Position numbers and translations under genes: made by a program. A stretch of 64,000 nt of DNA from Planctomycetota bacterium (lineage in GTDB: Bacteria; Planctomycetota; Planctomycetia; Pirellulales; PNKZ01). Below are positions 38,092 to 49,060 of this stretch, piece after piece. Location of the stretch: NCBI GenBank assembly GCA_018242585.1, contig JAFEBQ010000029.1, positions 42,286-106,285 on the forward strand, given 5' to 3'. The notes beneath the pieces were generated by a model that was not told the origin of the DNA, did not search any database, and was given only the letters and a program-made list of their open reading frames with translations. Position 1 is the first letter of the stretch. Each line of letters begins with the position of its first letter.

Positions 38092-39405
38092 ATGCCGTAT
38101 CTGTTGAATCTCGCGTTTATCGTCACGCTGGCCCTGGCCTCGCCTTGGCTGTTGTGGCAAGCGATCCGCCGTGGCAAGTATCGCGCCGGCTGGGGCGAGA
38201 AGTTCCTGGGACATGTCCCCACGCGCACCGGCGCCGAGCCGTGCCTGTGGCTGCATGCCGTCAGCGTCGGCGAGGTGAACGTCCTGGCCACGCTGATCAA
38301 GCAATTGCAGCGCGACCTGCCAGGTGCCGCGATCGTGATCTCGACCACGACGCACACCGGCTATGAGCTGGCGCGGAAGAAATACGCCGGCCACACGGTC
38401 TTTTACTGCCCGTTGGATTTCACCTGGGCGGTTCGCGCGGCCATGCGCCGTGTGCGGCCGACGTGCCTGGTGCTGGCCGAGTTGGAGTTGTGGCCCAATC
38501 TGATTCGCGCCGCCAAGGCCCACGGCGCTCGGGTGGCGGTGATCAACGGCCGACTGAGCGAGCACAGCTTTCGCGGCTACCGCCGCTGGCGGGCGCTGAT
38601 CGCGCCGGTGATGCGCGACATCGATTTGATCGCCGCCCAGAACCAAGAGTATGCCGAGCGCTTCCTGGCGCTGGGGGCCAAGTTTGAAGCGGTCTTCGTC
38701 TCGGGCAACTTGAAATTCGACGGCGCGCAGACCGACCGCAACAATCCGACCACCCGGCGCTTGGCCACGTTGGCCGGCTTCAGCGGTGCGACCGTGTTCC
38801 TGGCCGGCAGCACGCAAGAGCCGGAAGAGTCGCTGGCACTTGAAGCGTTTTGCCAACTAGCCGGGGCGCACCCCAACCTGCGATTGATCCTGGTGCCGCG
38901 GCATCCCGATCGGTTTGATGAGGTGGCCCGGCTGCTCGATCAATCGGGCGTTGACTGGGCGCGGCGCAGTAAGCTCGAGAACCATCAGACAACGACCGGG
39001 CAGCCGGCCCCGCGCGTGTTGCTGGTCGACACGGTGGGCGAACTGGGAGCCTGGTGGGGGACCGCGACCATTGCCTACGTCGGCGGTAGCATGGGCTCGC
39101 GTGAAGGACAGAACATGATCGAGCCCGCCGCCTACGGAGCGGCCGTGGCGTTTGGCCCGCGGACCAAGAACTTTCGCGACGTGGTGGCGGCGCTGATGGA
39201 CCGCGACGCCGCCGAGGTCGTCCACGACGGCCCCGAGTTGCGAGTGTTCGTCGAGCGTTGTTTGACCGAGCCGGGGTTTGCCAACCAGCTAGGCCAGCGG
39301 GCACAATCACTGGTGCGCGAGCAGTTGGGGGCGACGGCGCGCACGGTCGAGTTGCTCGGGCCGCTGGTTCCCATTTCCAAATCGCCACCTGCCCGGGCCG
39401 CTTAG
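38092..39405 (+). CDS. waaA: 3-deoxy-D-manno-octulosonic acid transferase (Kdo transferase)
   Basis: 437 aa, GT30 family. Adds Kdo to lipid A, implying a lipopolysaccharide-type outer membrane. An N-terminal hydrophobic anchor (LLNLAFIVTLALASPWLLW), WLHAVSVGEVN, STTTHTGYELA, LAELELWPN, GNLKFD and VPRHPDR are family blocks, and SMGSREGQNMIEPAAYGAAVAFGP is the C-terminal nucleotide-sugar site. The ATG at 38092 with AAGGGA upstream is preferred to a TTG at 38086. It lies 66 bp after secA and just before the glmU-like gene. Confidence 0.94.
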   Translation: MPYLLNLAFIVTLALASPWLLWQAIRRGKYRAGWGEKFLGHVPTRTGAEPCLWLHAVSVGEVNVLATLIKQLQRDLPGAAIVISTTTHTGYELARKKYAGHTVFYCPLDFTWAVRAAMRRVRPTCLVLAELELWPNLIRAAKAHGARVAVINGRLSEHSFRGYRRWRALIAPVMRDIDLIAAQNQEYAERFLALGAKFEAVFVSGNLKFDGAQTDRNNPTTRRLATLAGFSGATVFLAGSTQEPEESLALEAFCQLAGAHPNLRLILVPRHPDRFDEVARLLDQSGVDWARRSKLENHQTTTGQPAPRVLLVDTVGELGAWWGTATIAYVGGSMGSREGQNMIEPAAYGAAVAFGPRTKNFRDVVAALMDRDAAEVVHDGPELRVFVERCLTEPGFANQLGQRAQSLVREQLGATARTVELLGPLVPISKSPPARAA

Positions 39406-39422
39406 CATTTTCGAGATTTACC

Positions 39423-40661
39423 ATGTCCGACCTGTCGATTGTCGTGTTTGAAGACGAGAAGGTGACGCAGCTTTACCCGGCGTCGGTCGGGCGAGCGGCG
39501 TGCCTGATTGGTTGCGGCAGCTTTCGGTTGGCCGATCTGCTGGGGACGTTGGGCAAGGTATCGCTGCTGGTCCGGCCCCATCTGGGGGCCACGCTCGAAG
39601 CCGACGGTTGGAAGCTCGGCTGGTCGGGCGTGGTTGGACGTGTGCTGATGGTCAACGCGCGCTTGGTGCCCAGCGTCGATTTGCTGGCCGAGTTGCAACG
39701 CTGGCTGGCGGCGGGGCAAGCGGGCGTTGTCGCCAACGGCAACCAGGTGATCGCCGCGGTGCTCGACGCCTCGGCCTTGCCCGCGACCCAGAACCTGAGC
39801 CCTCACGATCTGCAGCGGCTGCTGCTGGGTTTGCCCAAGCTCGAAGGGGCCACGCCTTGGCCGATGCTCGACTACCCGCACGACATCGTCCGTTACCATC
39901 TCTCGTCGCTCAAACGCAATCTGGAATATCGGCTCAAGCACGGCGAGTACGAACAACGCGAGGACGGCTTGTTCGTCGCCCGCGGCGCCAAGCTGGGGCA
40001 GTACTCGGTGGTCGACACGTCGAACGGGCCGGTGATCATCGACGAGAACGCCAACGTGGGGCCTTACGTCTTCTTGCGCGGGCCGGTCTACATTGGCCCG
40101 AACTCGCGCGTGACGGAACAGGCCGCCATCAAGGACTCGGTGTCGCTCGGCCACACGACCAAGACCGGCGGCGAGGTCGAAGGCTCGATCTTGGAGCCGT
40201 ACACCAACAAGCAGCATCACGGCTTCTTGGGGCACAGCTACCTGGGTAGCTGGGTCAACCTGGGGGCCGGCACCTGCAACAGCGACCTGAAAAACACCTA
40301 TGGCCAGGTCAACATGGAGTACTACGGCCAGAAGGTGGCGACCGGCATGCAGTTCATCGGCTGTATCGTCGGCGACTACTCGAAAAGTGCGATCAACACC
40401 GGCATTTTCACCGGCAAGACGATCGGCGTGTGCAGCATGCTCTATGGGTTCGTGACCACGAACGTATCGAGCTTTGTGAACTACGCCCGTAGCTTTGGCC
40501 AGGTGACCGAATTGCCAGTCGAGGTGATGGTCCAGACGCAGGCCCGGATGTTTTTGCGTCGACACGTGCAGCAGCGGCCGTGCGACACCAAGCTGTTGTA
40601 TGACATGTACGATCTGACGCATCATGAACGTCAGCTCGCCGGCGAGCCTCTTTCGTTATAG
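39423..40661 (+). CDS. GlmU-like sugar nucleotidyltransferase/acetyltransferase
   Basis: 412 aa. The C-terminal part (from about 190) is a left-handed beta-helix: YSVVDTSNGPVIIDENANVGPYVFLRGPVYIGPNS, NLGAGTCNSDLKNTYGQV and GKTIGVCSMLYGFVTTNV. The first 180 aa are a nucleotidyltransferase-like region with weak resemblance to known GlmU N-terminal domains; the classical LAAGxGTRM loop is absent. This fits the alternative bacterial GlmU family, proposed to make UDP-GlcNAc. It is 18 bp downstream of waaA; together they suggest envelope sugar supply. Which acceptor is acetylated cannot be read from the sequence. Confidence 0.85.
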   Translation: MSDLSIVVFEDEKVTQLYPASVGRAACLIGCGSFRLADLLGTLGKVSLLVRPHLGATLEADGWKLGWSGVVGRVLMVNARLVPSVDLLAELQRWLAAGQAGVVANGNQVIAAVLDASALPATQNLSPHDLQRLLLGLPKLEGATPWPMLDYPHDIVRYHLSSLKRNLEYRLKHGEYEQREDGLFVARGAKLGQYSVVDTSNGPVIIDENANVGPYVFLRGPVYIGPNSRVTEQAAIKDSVSLGHTTKTGGEVEGSILEPYTNKQHHGFLGHSYLGSWVNLGAGTCNSDLKNTYGQVNMEYYGQKVATGMQFIGCIVGDYSKSAINTGIFTGKTIGVCSMLYGFVTTNVSSFVNYARSFGQVTELPVEVMVQTQARMFLRRHVQQRPCDTKLLYDMYDLTHHERQLAGEPLSL

Positions 40662-40718
40662 TAGGCGAGCGTTCACCGTCCTGATTACCACGTTACCTGT
40701 CCACGATTTGAGTTCGTC

Positions 40719-41591
40719 ATGCGTCTTTCCCAAGCGTACGGTCCCGGCAAGTTCGGCCTGTCGTTCGAGCTGTTCCCCCCCAAGACACCTGCTGGGGAAG
40801 AAGAGTTGTTTCGCCATCTGCCCGACCTGCTGGCCTTTGAACCTGCGTATCTGACGTGTACCTACGGGGCAGGGGGCTCGACGCGCGACAAAACATTGGA
40901 GATCGTCGAACGGGTGGCGCGCGAATATGGCTGCGCCGTGGCCTCGCATCTGACGTGCGTGGGCGCGACGGTCGAGGACTTGAAGAACTACCTGGCCGAA
41001 GCCCAGCGGCGCGGCATCGGAAATATCGTCGCCCTGCGCGGCGATCCGCCCAAGGGACAAGATTCGTTCAAGCCGGTGCCAGGGGGCCTCAGTTGGGCCA
41101 ACGAGTTGGTGGCGCTGGTGCGGCAGGCGTTTCCACGGTTCGGCATCGCCGTGGCCGGCTATCCCGAAAAGCACCTCGAGGCGGCCAGCTTGGAAGTCGA
41201 CCTGCAAAACCTGAAACGCAAGGTCGACGCCGGCGCCGACGCGGTGATCACCCAGTTGTTCTACGACAACGAGGACTTTTTCCGGTTCCGCGATCAGGCC
41301 GAGGCGCTGGGGATCACGGTTCCCATCGTGCCGGGTATCTTGCCGGTGACCAGCCTTGCCCAGATTCGCCGGATAACGTCTCTGTGTGGTGCTCGTTTGC
41401 CGGACTCGTTGGCCGATGCGCTGACAAGTTGTGGCGACGATGCTGAGGCCCAGTTTGAAGTGGGCATCGACTACGCGATTCAACAGACCCAGGAACTGGT
41501 CGATTCCCAGGTTCCAGGGCTGCATTTTTATGTGTTGAACAAGTCGCCGGCCACCTGTCGCGTGCTGACCGCTGTGGCCCGTCCGGCATAG
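40719..41591 (+). CDS. metF: 5,10-methylenetetrahydrofolate reductase
   Basis: 290 aa, the typical MetF length. Reduces methylene-THF to methyl-THF for methionine synthesis, with FAD. LSFELFPPKTPAGEEELF, YLTCTYGAGGSTRDKTLE, NIVALRGDPPKGQD and VAGYPEKH are family motifs, as are ITQLFYDNEDFFRFRD and IVPGILPVTSLAQI. No folate or methionine genes adjoin it. Confidence 0.96.
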   Translation: MRLSQAYGPGKFGLSFELFPPKTPAGEEELFRHLPDLLAFEPAYLTCTYGAGGSTRDKTLEIVERVAREYGCAVASHLTCVGATVEDLKNYLAEAQRRGIGNIVALRGDPPKGQDSFKPVPGGLSWANELVALVRQAFPRFGIAVAGYPEKHLEAASLEVDLQNLKRKVDAGADAVITQLFYDNEDFFRFRDQAEALGITVPIVPGILPVTSLAQIRRITSLCGARLPDSLADALTSCGDDAEAQFEVGIDYAIQQTQELVDSQVPGLHFYVLNKSPATCRVLTAVARPA

Positions 41592-42000
41592 ACTTTGCGA
41601 GCTTGATCCCTGCCAGTTCACTTGGCGCGTCGGTTGCCACGAGCTTCCTGTCCCGTTCGGAGGGGGCGAGGCAACCCGGGACGGGGATTTCACCTAAGCT
41701 CATGCGCCATTTGGGCGAAAGTGTCAACTTTGCCTCTGGACTGGTACGATAGAATTGAATGCAGAGAAAGCTCAGCAGTCGAATGCCCAATATTGGGATT
41801 GACACCTGAGCCGGTTTTAACGACCCTCTGCACTCAGCATCGCGCGATCTATTGACGATCGCCGCGGCCCTGCGCGGCAACCAGACCGACAGCACGGTAT
41901 TCGAGCAGCCCTCCACCAGCCGTGGGCGTCGCAGACTCCCACGGCCGGCGTGCCCGCCGAGACCCGCTGACCGGTCGCCTCGCAGACTAAGGAGGCCGCT
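41592..42000. other. Gene-free stretch of about 410 bp
   Basis: No credible gene was found on either strand. It ends in a strong TAAGGAGG ribosome site (41988-41995) for the next gene. A CCCGTTCGGAGGGGGCGAGGCAACCCGGGACGGGG-like GC-rich block at 41650-41690 could fold, but matches no RNA family I recognise. Confidence 0.4.
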
Positions 42001-43497
42001 GTGATTGGGATCGGTGCTGGACGGACGCGATTGCCCGGCTTGAACGCCTCGGGGCGTTGGCAAGCGGTCCTGCTTCCCGCGGCACTGGCGGTGGTGGCCA
42101 GCTTCTGGCTGGCCGCCGGTTTCTGGATACTCGGCCTTTATCTCTGGTCGAGCCGTAGTGACTGGCAGGTTTCCAGCGGTCTGTTGCAGGTGGCCTGCGG
42201 CCTGATCCAACTTCGCGTCGCTTGGCACGCCTATACCCATCCACGATTCGATCGCTCGCTGCGGTGGGCGCTGGTTCGCAGCCTGTTTCTAGGGGCGGTT
42301 GCCTGTTATTTGCTCAGCCTGGGAGTGGGGCCGACGCCGGCCAGCGAACATCTGTTCCGCGCCGCCTTGGCTGCCTGGTACACGATCTCGCTGTTGGCCC
42401 TGGTGGAACACGCCACGGGCTTTGAGTGGTTAAACCATTTGTGCGACCGAGGTTGGGCCCGGTTGGGGCAGCGAACCCTGTTGGGTGTCCTGGCCCTGGC
42501 GCTGGGGGGCGAAGCGTTGCTCCGACTGATGGAGCGATATACCGACGCCGATTTCGCCGCCGCCCGGCCGCTGGCCGACCTAAAGCTGCTGGCCGGGTCC
42601 GAGTGGCACGGGGCCAGGGTGAACAGCCAAGGCTACTGGGACGCCGAATTCGACAAAACACCGCAAGCGGGCCGATTCCGGATCGCGGCGTTGGGGCATG
42701 AAGTAACCCTCTCGGGCGGCTCGGCTCACAGCGGCCTGGCGCAGCTCGAACGGCAAATGCCGGCAGTCGACGTCTACAACTTCGGCGCGCCGGGTGTCGC
42801 GACCGGCGACCTGGCGGGCCAATACCGGCGCGACGTGGCGGGCTACCGGCCCGACCTGGTGCTGGTGTTCCTGTCGACGGCGCGCGATCTTAACGACACG
42901 ATCGGTGGCCCGACCGGGCGGCACGACTGGCGCAATGTGCGCTTGCTCCGCTGTGCGGCACGGACGTTGCGGTTGACATCGCTGAACCAAGGGCTGAGCT
43001 TCGATCAGAGCCCACAGGAGTATGAAAGCTATCTGTCGTGGAACACGCGCTGGATCAACGGTTGTCGCGTGCCCCAGGATCCCGCGGCGGTCGAGCAGTG
43101 GCAATCGTCGGCGGGGCATTTGGATCGGCTGATCCGCGATTGTCAGCTCCACAAAGTTCCCGTGGCCCTGGTGCTGGTGCCAGCCGACTTCCAGGTTTCG
43201 AGCAAGCTGCGCGACAAGCTGGCCCGACGTGCCGGGCTCGAAGCCAATGAACTCGATCCCGAACTGCCCCAGCGTCGGGTGGCCCAGTTCGCGGCCGAGC
43301 ATCGGACGCCGATGCTCGATCTGTTGCCGGTGTTTCGCAGCAGTGAATCGCCGGTCTACTCGACCAATCAAAGCGAGTTGAACGAATACGGCGTTCAACT
43401 GACGGTCGAAGAGTTAGGACGTTGGCTGCAAGCACGTTACCGCTCGGTCCTGGCCTCGAATCATCGCGCGCCCGGCGCTTCGCACGACGTTCCCTAG
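42001..43497 (+). CDS. Membrane protein with degenerate SGNH-hydrolase domain
   Basis: 498 aa from GTG at 42001, fixed by a near-perfect AAGGAGG 5 bp upstream. Four to five hydrophobic segments fill residues 20-190. The remainder has the layout of SGNH/GDSL esterases (FRIAALG, VDVYNFGAPGVATGD, YRPDLVLVFLSTARDLND). However, the nucleophile block, normally GDS, reads Gly-His-Glu, and the final Asp-His pair is not evident (ELNEYGVQL). A catalytically dead fold used for binding is the simplest reading. The stop codon TAG coincides with the left end of a MITE-like repeat. Confidence 0.7.
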   Translation: MIGIGAGRTRLPGLNASGRWQAVLLPAALAVVASFWLAAGFWILGLYLWSSRSDWQVSSGLLQVACGLIQLRVAWHAYTHPRFDRSLRWALVRSLFLGAVACYLLSLGVGPTPASEHLFRAALAAWYTISLLALVEHATGFEWLNHLCDRGWARLGQRTLLGVLALALGGEALLRLMERYTDADFAAARPLADLKLLAGSEWHGARVNSQGYWDAEFDKTPQAGRFRIAALGHEVTLSGGSAHSGLAQLERQMPAVDVYNFGAPGVATGDLAGQYRRDVAGYRPDLVLVFLSTARDLNDTIGGPTGRHDWRNVRLLRCAARTLRLTSLNQGLSFDQSPQEYESYLSWNTRWINGCRVPQDPAAVEQWQSSAGHLDRLIRDCQLHKVPVALVLVPADFQVSSKLRDKLARRAGLEANELDPELPQRRVAQFAAEHRTPMLDLLPVFRSSESPVYSTNQSELNEYGVQLTVEELGRWLQARYRSVLASNHRAPGASHDVP

Positions 43498-43662
43498 TGC
43501 GCTTCTCGCCGCGTTCGAGCGTCTGGGTGGCACGCCCGTCCTTGGGGCGTAGGGAAGCACATACCGACCCCAATATTTGATTGGCGATTCCCCACGCCCT
43601 GCGCTGCGCTGGGGACGTGCCACCCCCGCTCCCGTCTCTTGAGAGCTGTTCTCGTCGTGGCG
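43495..43662. repeat. Degenerate TA-ended MITE-like element
   Basis: It starts TAGTGCGCTTCTCG, matching the family terminus, with TA inside the stop codon of the preceding gene. The core has GGGTGGCACG (43530-43539) facing CGTGCCACCC (43616-43625). The right end is less clear (GAGAGCTGTTCTC). Confidence 0.55.
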
Positions 43663-44183
43663 TTTCGCCCGGCATCGGCTCATGGGGCCGCGCCAATTCC
43701 GCTGTCCTCGCCAGTTTGACGCGGATTTCGTTCCCATTTGCGCGTGGATTGGGCTGCGTTTTTTCCCCGTTCGGGCGGTTTGGCGGGTGGACGAACCCCG
43801 GGGGCGTGGGTTAAAACAGCGGTTTGGCCAATGCGACCCCATTGCGCGCTGGGCGCGGAACACGCGGCGTCAGCACAAGTTCTGACGCTTGCTACCGCGC
43901 ACGGTTCGTGATTGCTGTCGCTTGGTCGGAACGCTGGCTAGCGCGTGCTCGTCACGCCTGCGCCGAAACTACCGGCTCAGGTCTGCGGCGATCGTGTCTT
44001 GCCTGGGAACAGATAATCGAGATTGAGGTACGGCTTAAACAGAGCGCAGTAGCCCCCACAACGACCTTCAGCTCGCGCGACGACATTCGCCCGATAGCGG
44101 GCTGGCTCGCCACAATTCGGACAATTTGGACAACTCGGGTTTCCAGTACGACCCCGCCGAATGCGGGGGAACGGATCACGTGC

Positions 44184-45557
44184 ATGAACGCCAACGAACT
44201 GCTTCGCATTATCGACGCCATTCATCGCGACAAGAACATCGACAAGGAAGTCATTTTCCAGGCGATTGAGTCGGCGTTGGTCACCTCGGCCAAGAAGCAT
44301 TACGGCGAAGAAGCCGAAATCGTCATCAATATCGACCGCAAGGATGGCTCGATTTCGGGCACGGCGAACGGCGTGGCGTTGGACCCCGAGGAAACGGCCG
44401 GCCGCATTGGCGCCCAGACCGCCAAGCAAGTGATCATTCAGAAGGTCCGCGAAGCTGAGCGCGATGCGCTGTTCGACGAGTACGAGCGCGAGAAGGGGCA
44501 ATTGGTCACGGGGCTGGTCACGCGGTTCGAAGGGGGCGCGGCGACCGTCCAGTTGACCAACACCGAAGCCTTGTTGCCGCGCAGCGAGCAGATTCCCGGC
44601 GAGTCGCACCATCCGAACGAGCGCGTCCGCGCCACGGTGGCCGAAGTCCGCAAGGTCGGCAGCCGCGTCCGCGTGATCCTCAGCCGCATCCGCCCGGCCC
44701 TGGTGGCCCGCTTGTTCGAGCAAGAGATTCCCGAGATCGCCGATGGCATCATCGAGATCAAGGCCATGTCGCGCGAGCCGGGCTACCGCTCGAAGGTCGC
44801 CGTGTCGAGCAGCGATCAGCGGGTCGACTGTGTCGGCGCTTGCGTCGGCGTGCGCGGCAACCGAATTAAGAACATCGTCGACGAGTTGAGCGGCGAGCGC
44901 ATTGATATCGTCCGCTGGAGCGACGATATGCAGGTGTTGATCCCCAACGCGCTGCAGCCCGCCGAAGTCGAGGAAGTGATTCTGTGCAACATGCTCGGCC
45001 GGGCCATCGTGCTGGTTCGCGAGGACCAGTTGTCGCTGGCCATTGGCCGTCGCGGCCAGAACGTCCGGCTGGGGAGCAAGCTCTGCGGCTGGGATATCGA
45101 AATCATGACCCGCGAGGAGCTCGAAGAGCAAATCGACCGCGCGGTGCAAGGCTTCTGCTCGATCGAAGGGGTCGACGAGGGGCTGAGCGACAAACTGGTT
45201 GGCGAAGGGTTCCTGTCGTATGACGATTTGTCGGTGATCGAGCCCGACGATTTGATGGCGATGGGTGGCCTGACCGCCGAGCAGGTGGATCGCATTGTCG
45301 AGCAGGCGGAAGCCAAGGCGCTGGAAGCCGAGCAGGCGGCCAGCGAAGAACGTCGCCGCGCACGCGAGCAGGCCCGTATCGAGCAAGCCACGGCCGAGGC
45401 CGATGAAGTCGAGGCGCGGCAGCGTGCCGAGGCCGAAGCGAGCGAAGCGGCGGCCGCGCCCGCCGCCGAGCCGGCGAACGCGGAGTCGCCGAGTAACGGC
45501 GCTCACGAATCAACGCCGACGCCTGATCAGCCGTCGGCCGAGGGGCAGGAAAGCTAA
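44184..45557 (+). CDS. nusA: Transcription termination/antitermination factor NusA
   Basis: 457 aa. The N-terminal RNA-polymerase-binding domain ([20 protein letters not shown]) is followed by an S1 domain ([20 protein letters not shown]) and two KH domains ([50 protein letters not shown]). An HhH-like region and an Ala/Glu-rich disordered tail complete it. The ATG at 44184 is chosen because homology starts there, although the frame is open from 43824. rimP, usually upstream, is absent here; infB and rbfA follow. Confidence 0.96.
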   Translation: MNANELLRIIDAIHRDKNIDKEVIFQAIESALVTSAKKHYGEEAEIVINIDRKDGSISGTANGVALDPEETAGRIGAQTAKQVIIQKVREAERDALFDEYEREKGQLVTGLVTRFEGGAATVQLTNTEALLPRSEQIPGESHHPNERVRATVAEVRKVGSRVRVILSRIRPALVARLFEQEIPEIADGIIEIKAMSREPGYRSKVAVSSSDQRVDCVGACVGVRGNRIKNIVDELSGERIDIVRWSDDMQVLIPNALQPAEVEEVILCNMLGRAIVLVREDQLSLAIGRRGQNVRLGSKLCGWDIEIMTREELEEQIDRAVQGFCSIEGVDEGLSDKLVGEGFLSYDDLSVIEPDDLMAMGGLTAEQVDRIVEQAEAKALEAEQAASEERRRAREQARIEQATAEADEVEARQRAEAEASEAAAAPAAEPANAESPSNGAHESTPTPDQPSAEGQES

Positions 45558-45799
45558 CCGATCAAGGATGGCGCCGCTCTGCGGGTAGCGGGCCGGCGCT
45601 GGGGTGTCGCGATCGCTCAGGGCGGTCGAGACGCGAGTTTCCTGACAGCGAGAGTTTCCTGACAGCGCGAGTCGCCCCTGGCGGCTCGGCGGGAGACCTG
45701 TGGTTATGAACTAAGGTGTGGTTGATTGTCGTCCGTCGGACCCAGCGGAGGCCGGCGTGGCGATCGCGGCGCATTAAACTGCCGCAAGGAGAGTCTGGC

Positions 45800-48472
45800 T
45801 TGGCCGTTCGCATTTATTCACTCGCTAAAGAGCTTAAGCTCGACAGCAAGGACCTGGTCGACCTCTGCGCCAAAGCCGGCGTGGCAGGGAAGGGCTCGGC
45901 TCTCGCTAGTTTGACCGACGACGAAGAAGTGCGCGTCCGCGCCTTTGTGGCCGGCGGCGCCAAGAACGCTCCTCGCGCCACCGCCAGTGTCGTCGCCAAG
46001 GCGGAGGGGGCATCGGGTACCGCGGCCATCGAAGCGGCCGGCGAGTCCTCCACCTTCCGTCGCGAGGACTACATCGCCCCCGCGGGCGTCACCAACAAGC
46101 CGCCGATGATCACGGCCCGCGCCGACAAGGAAAAATCGTCTGAGAAGAAGCCGGTCGAGCGCGAGAAATCACCGCCCAAGCCAGCCGCTCCGGCGATTCG
46201 CGTGGCGCCATTGCCGCCGTCGGCCCTGAAGACGCCGCCACCGACCTCGGCCGAGCCGGCGCCGCAGAAGCCCGAAATCAAGCTGGGCCTCGACGCCTTC
46301 CGCGCCGCGCGCGCCGCCGGCTCGACACCGCTACAAGCGCACATGCGCTCGCACGACTCGAAGCGCAAGACCGACGGCCCCGCCGCGCCTCCCACCCCCA
46401 GCGCCCCGCGCGGCAAGCCGGGCGGCACGGGCGCGCCGCCGGCCAAGCGGCCCGGTGGCCCCGCGGCGCCGTTGCCGTTGTCGGCCCTGGAAGGGGTGCG
46501 CGACCGCAAGGGACGCGTCGGCGGCAAAGGTGCGGAAGCGGACAAGGCGCTGGGCGGACGCGAGCAGCGTCAGCACAACCGCAAGCAGGTCCAGGCCGAT
46601 CGTTTGACCCGGCAGATGCTGTCGGGGGACGAAGATGGCTGGTCACGCTCGCGTCGCGCGAAGCATAAAGCGCACCCCGTCGGCACCGCGCCGCGCAAGG
46701 GGCACTCCACGGTGCAGATTCCCTGCACGGTTCGCAGCTTTTCCGAACAACTGGGCGTGCGCGTCACGCAGGTGCTGGCCAAGTTGCTGGGCCTGGGCAC
46801 GATGGCCACGATCAACACCGAGTTGTCGGTCGAAACAGTCCAGTTGCTGGCGCTGGAGTTCGGCTTTGAAATCGAACTTCGCCAGGCGGTCGATGCCGAA
46901 GAGCAAATGCTCAAGAACATCGAAGACCGCGTTGACGAGGAAGGCTCGCTCGTGCCGCGGGCGCCGGTTGTCACGTTCTTGGGACACGTCGATCACGGCA
47001 AGACGTCGCTGTTGGATCGGATTATCGGCATCAACGTGGTCAGCGGCGAAAGCGGCGGCATCACCCAGCACATCCGCGCTTACCGTATTGAGAAGGACGG
47101 TCGGCCGATCGCCTTTGTCGATACGCCGGGTCACGAAGCGTTCACCCAAATGCGCGCTCGCGGCGCCAACGTCACCGACATTGCCGTGCTGGTGGTGGCC
47201 GCCGACGACGGTGTGATGCCACAAACCGAGGAAGCGATCAGCCACGCCCGCGCGGCCAACGTGCCGATTGTCATCGCCTTGAACAAGGTCGACCTGCCGG
47301 GCATCAACTACGATCGCATTTACACACAGCTCGTCACGGCCGGCTTGCAGCCGACCGAATGGGGCGGCGACGTCGAGTTGGTGCGCTGCAGTGCCCACAC
47401 CGGCGAAGGGATCGACAAGCTGCTGGAAACGCTGCTGACGATCGCCGAACTACACGACTATCGCGCCAACCCGTCGCGCCCGGCCCACGGCACGTGCTTG
47501 GAAGCTTCGCTCAGCGAAGGCCAAGGCGTGATGGCCAAGGTGCTGGTGCAAAACGGCACGCTCAGCGTCGGCGACATCATTGTCTGTGGTCCAGCGTATG
47601 GCCGTATCAAGGTGATGTACGACACGCTGGACCCGAACAAGACGTACGAGTCGGCCTTGCCGTCGACGCCGGTGAACATTTCCGGCTTGGACATTACCCC
47701 CGGCGCCGGCGATCACTTCTACGAGTTGGAAGATATTGCCATTGCCCGCGACGTCGCCGAGAAGCGGCGGCGGATTTCGCGCGAGACCGCGCTGGGCGGC
47801 GCTTTGGGACACGTCACGCTGGAAACGCTGCACGATCGCCTGGGCAGCTCGGACAAGGTCAGCGTGTTGAACCTGATTTTGCGGGCCGATGTCCGCGGTT
47901 CGATCGAAGCCATTCAGAAAGAGCTGGGCAAGCTCACCCACGACGAAGTGCAAGTCAAGGTGCTGCAAGCCACGGTCGGCGGCATTACCGAAGCCGACAT
48001 CCACCTGGCCGACGCGTCCGACGCCATTGTCATCGGCTTTAACGTGGTGCCCGACGAAAAGGCCCGCGTGCTGGCCGAGAGCCTGGGCGTGCAGGTCCGC
48101 CGCTACGACATCATCTACCAGGTGACCGACGATTTGAAGTTGGCGCTCGAGGGGATGCTCAAGCCCGAACGGCGCGAAGTCGAGCAGGGACGGGCCTTGG
48201 TCCAGCGGACGTTCAGCATCAGCCGCGTGGGCACCATCGCCGGCTGCCGCGTGATTGGCGGCACGATCGAGCGCAGCGGCCGCGCCCGGGTGATTCGGGA
48301 CAGTCGCGTGGTCGGCGATTATGCCATCGACTCGTTGAAACGGGAAAAAGACGACGCCCGCGAGGTCCGCGAAGGGCTGGAATGCGGGATCAAGCTGGCC
48401 AACTTCAACGACCTGAAGGAAGGAGACGTGCTCGAGGTCTACCGCGTCGAGGAAGTGGCCCGCACGTTGTAA
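45800..48472 (+). CDS. infB: Translation initiation factor IF-2
   Basis: 890 aa. Start TTG at 45800, set by AAGGAG 8 bp upstream and by the conserved N-terminal helix ([21 protein letters not shown]). Residues about 60-270 are a Pro/Ala/Lys-rich disordered linker. The GTPase domain has [10 protein letters not shown] (G1), DTPGHE (G3) and ALNKVDL (G4), then domains II-IV ([23 protein letters not shown]). IF-2 places initiator tRNA on the 30S subunit. Between nusA and infB lies a 242-bp leader with no gene. Confidence 0.97.
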   Translation: MAVRIYSLAKELKLDSKDLVDLCAKAGVAGKGSALASLTDDEEVRVRAFVAGGAKNAPRATASVVAKAEGASGTAAIEAAGESSTFRREDYIAPAGVTNKPPMITARADKEKSSEKKPVEREKSPPKPAAPAIRVAPLPPSALKTPPPTSAEPAPQKPEIKLGLDAFRAARAAGSTPLQAHMRSHDSKRKTDGPAAPPTPSAPRGKPGGTGAPPAKRPGGPAAPLPLSALEGVRDRKGRVGGKGAEADKALGGREQRQHNRKQVQADRLTRQMLSGDEDGWSRSRRAKHKAHPVGTAPRKGHSTVQIPCTVRSFSEQLGVRVTQVLAKLLGLGTMATINTELSVETVQLLALEFGFEIELRQAVDAEEQMLKNIEDRVDEEGSLVPRAPVVTFLGHVDHGKTSLLDRIIGINVVSGESGGITQHIRAYRIEKDGRPIAFVDTPGHEAFTQMRARGANVTDIAVLVVAADDGVMPQTEEAISHARAANVPIVIALNKVDLPGINYDRIYTQLVTAGLQPTEWGGDVELVRCSAHTGEGIDKLLETLLTIAELHDYRANPSRPAHGTCLEASLSEGQGVMAKVLVQNGTLSVGDIIVCGPAYGRIKVMYDTLDPNKTYESALPSTPVNISGLDITPGAGDHFYELEDIAIARDVAEKRRRISRETALGGALGHVTLETLHDRLGSSDKVSVLNLILRADVRGSIEAIQKELGKLTHDEVQVKVLQATVGGITEADIHLADASDAIVIGFNVVPDEKARVLAESLGVQVRRYDIIYQVTDDLKLALEGMLKPERREVEQGRALVQRTFSISRVGTIAGCRVIGGTIERSGRARVIRDSRVVGDYAIDSLKREKDDAREVREGLECGIKLANFNDLKEGDVLEVYRVEEVARTL

Positions 48473-48597
48473 GTTCGGTCGTAACGATCGCGCGGTCTGT
48501 GCGGCCGCGCTGGCCGGCCGATTCTTGGCTGGACCGGCTTTCGTGAACTGTTTTTTCGATCTGCTATTTAAGCTGGATTCAGGATCCTGTCGCCGCA

Positions 48598-49059
48598 ATG
48601 TCGAGCCGCCGTCTGCAAAAAGCCGCGTCCGCCATTCGCGAAGTGGTCAGCATGGCCATTTTGACCGAGATGAAGGATCCCCGGATCAAGGACGTGACGG
48701 TCACGCACGTGGAAGTGCTGCCCGACATGCGCCAGGCGCGAGTTCACGTCTCGATCATGGGGAACGAAACGAAACAAGACTTGGCCCTGCGCGGGCTGCG
48801 GAGCGCGGCGGGCTTTTTGCAGTCGCGAATCGCCGACCGGATCGAAACCCGCTACACCCCGCGGCTGGAGTTTGTGTTGGACCAAGGGGTGAAGAAATCG
48901 ATTGCGATCGCCCAGATTTTGCAGCGTGTGCTTCCCCCCGAGGACAAGCCCGCGGCGACCGCGGACGAAGCCAGCGATGTCGACGCGGATGAGGACACCG
49001 AATACACGGACGAAGACGAGGCGGCCGACGACGACTTGGACGCGGAACAACACGACTGA
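48598..49059 (+). CDS. rbfA: 30S ribosome-binding factor RbfA
   Basis: 153 aa. The KH-like core (about 1-120) includes [34 protein letters not shown] and [16 protein letters not shown]. RbfA assists 16S maturation. A strongly acidic C-terminal tail ([20 protein letters not shown]) is unusual in length. truB, which usually follows, is not present. Confidence 0.95.
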   Translation: MSSRRLQKAASAIREVVSMAILTEMKDPRIKDVTVTHVEVLPDMRQARVHVSIMGNETKQDLALRGLRSAAGFLQSRIADRIETRYTPRLEFVLDQGVKKSIAIAQILQRVLPPEDKPAATADEASDVDADEDTEYTDEDEAADDDLDAEQHD

Positions 49060-49060
49060 G

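Noticed and set aside
35839..38856. 1005-aa open frame opposite secA and waaA
   Set aside because: An antisense shadow caused by high GC at third codon positions; it crosses two genes with clear homology and has no motif of its own.
43824..44183. N-terminal extension of NusA by 120 aa
   Set aside because: The frame is open, but the residues do not look like protein sequence, and NusA homology begins exactly at the ATG at 44184.
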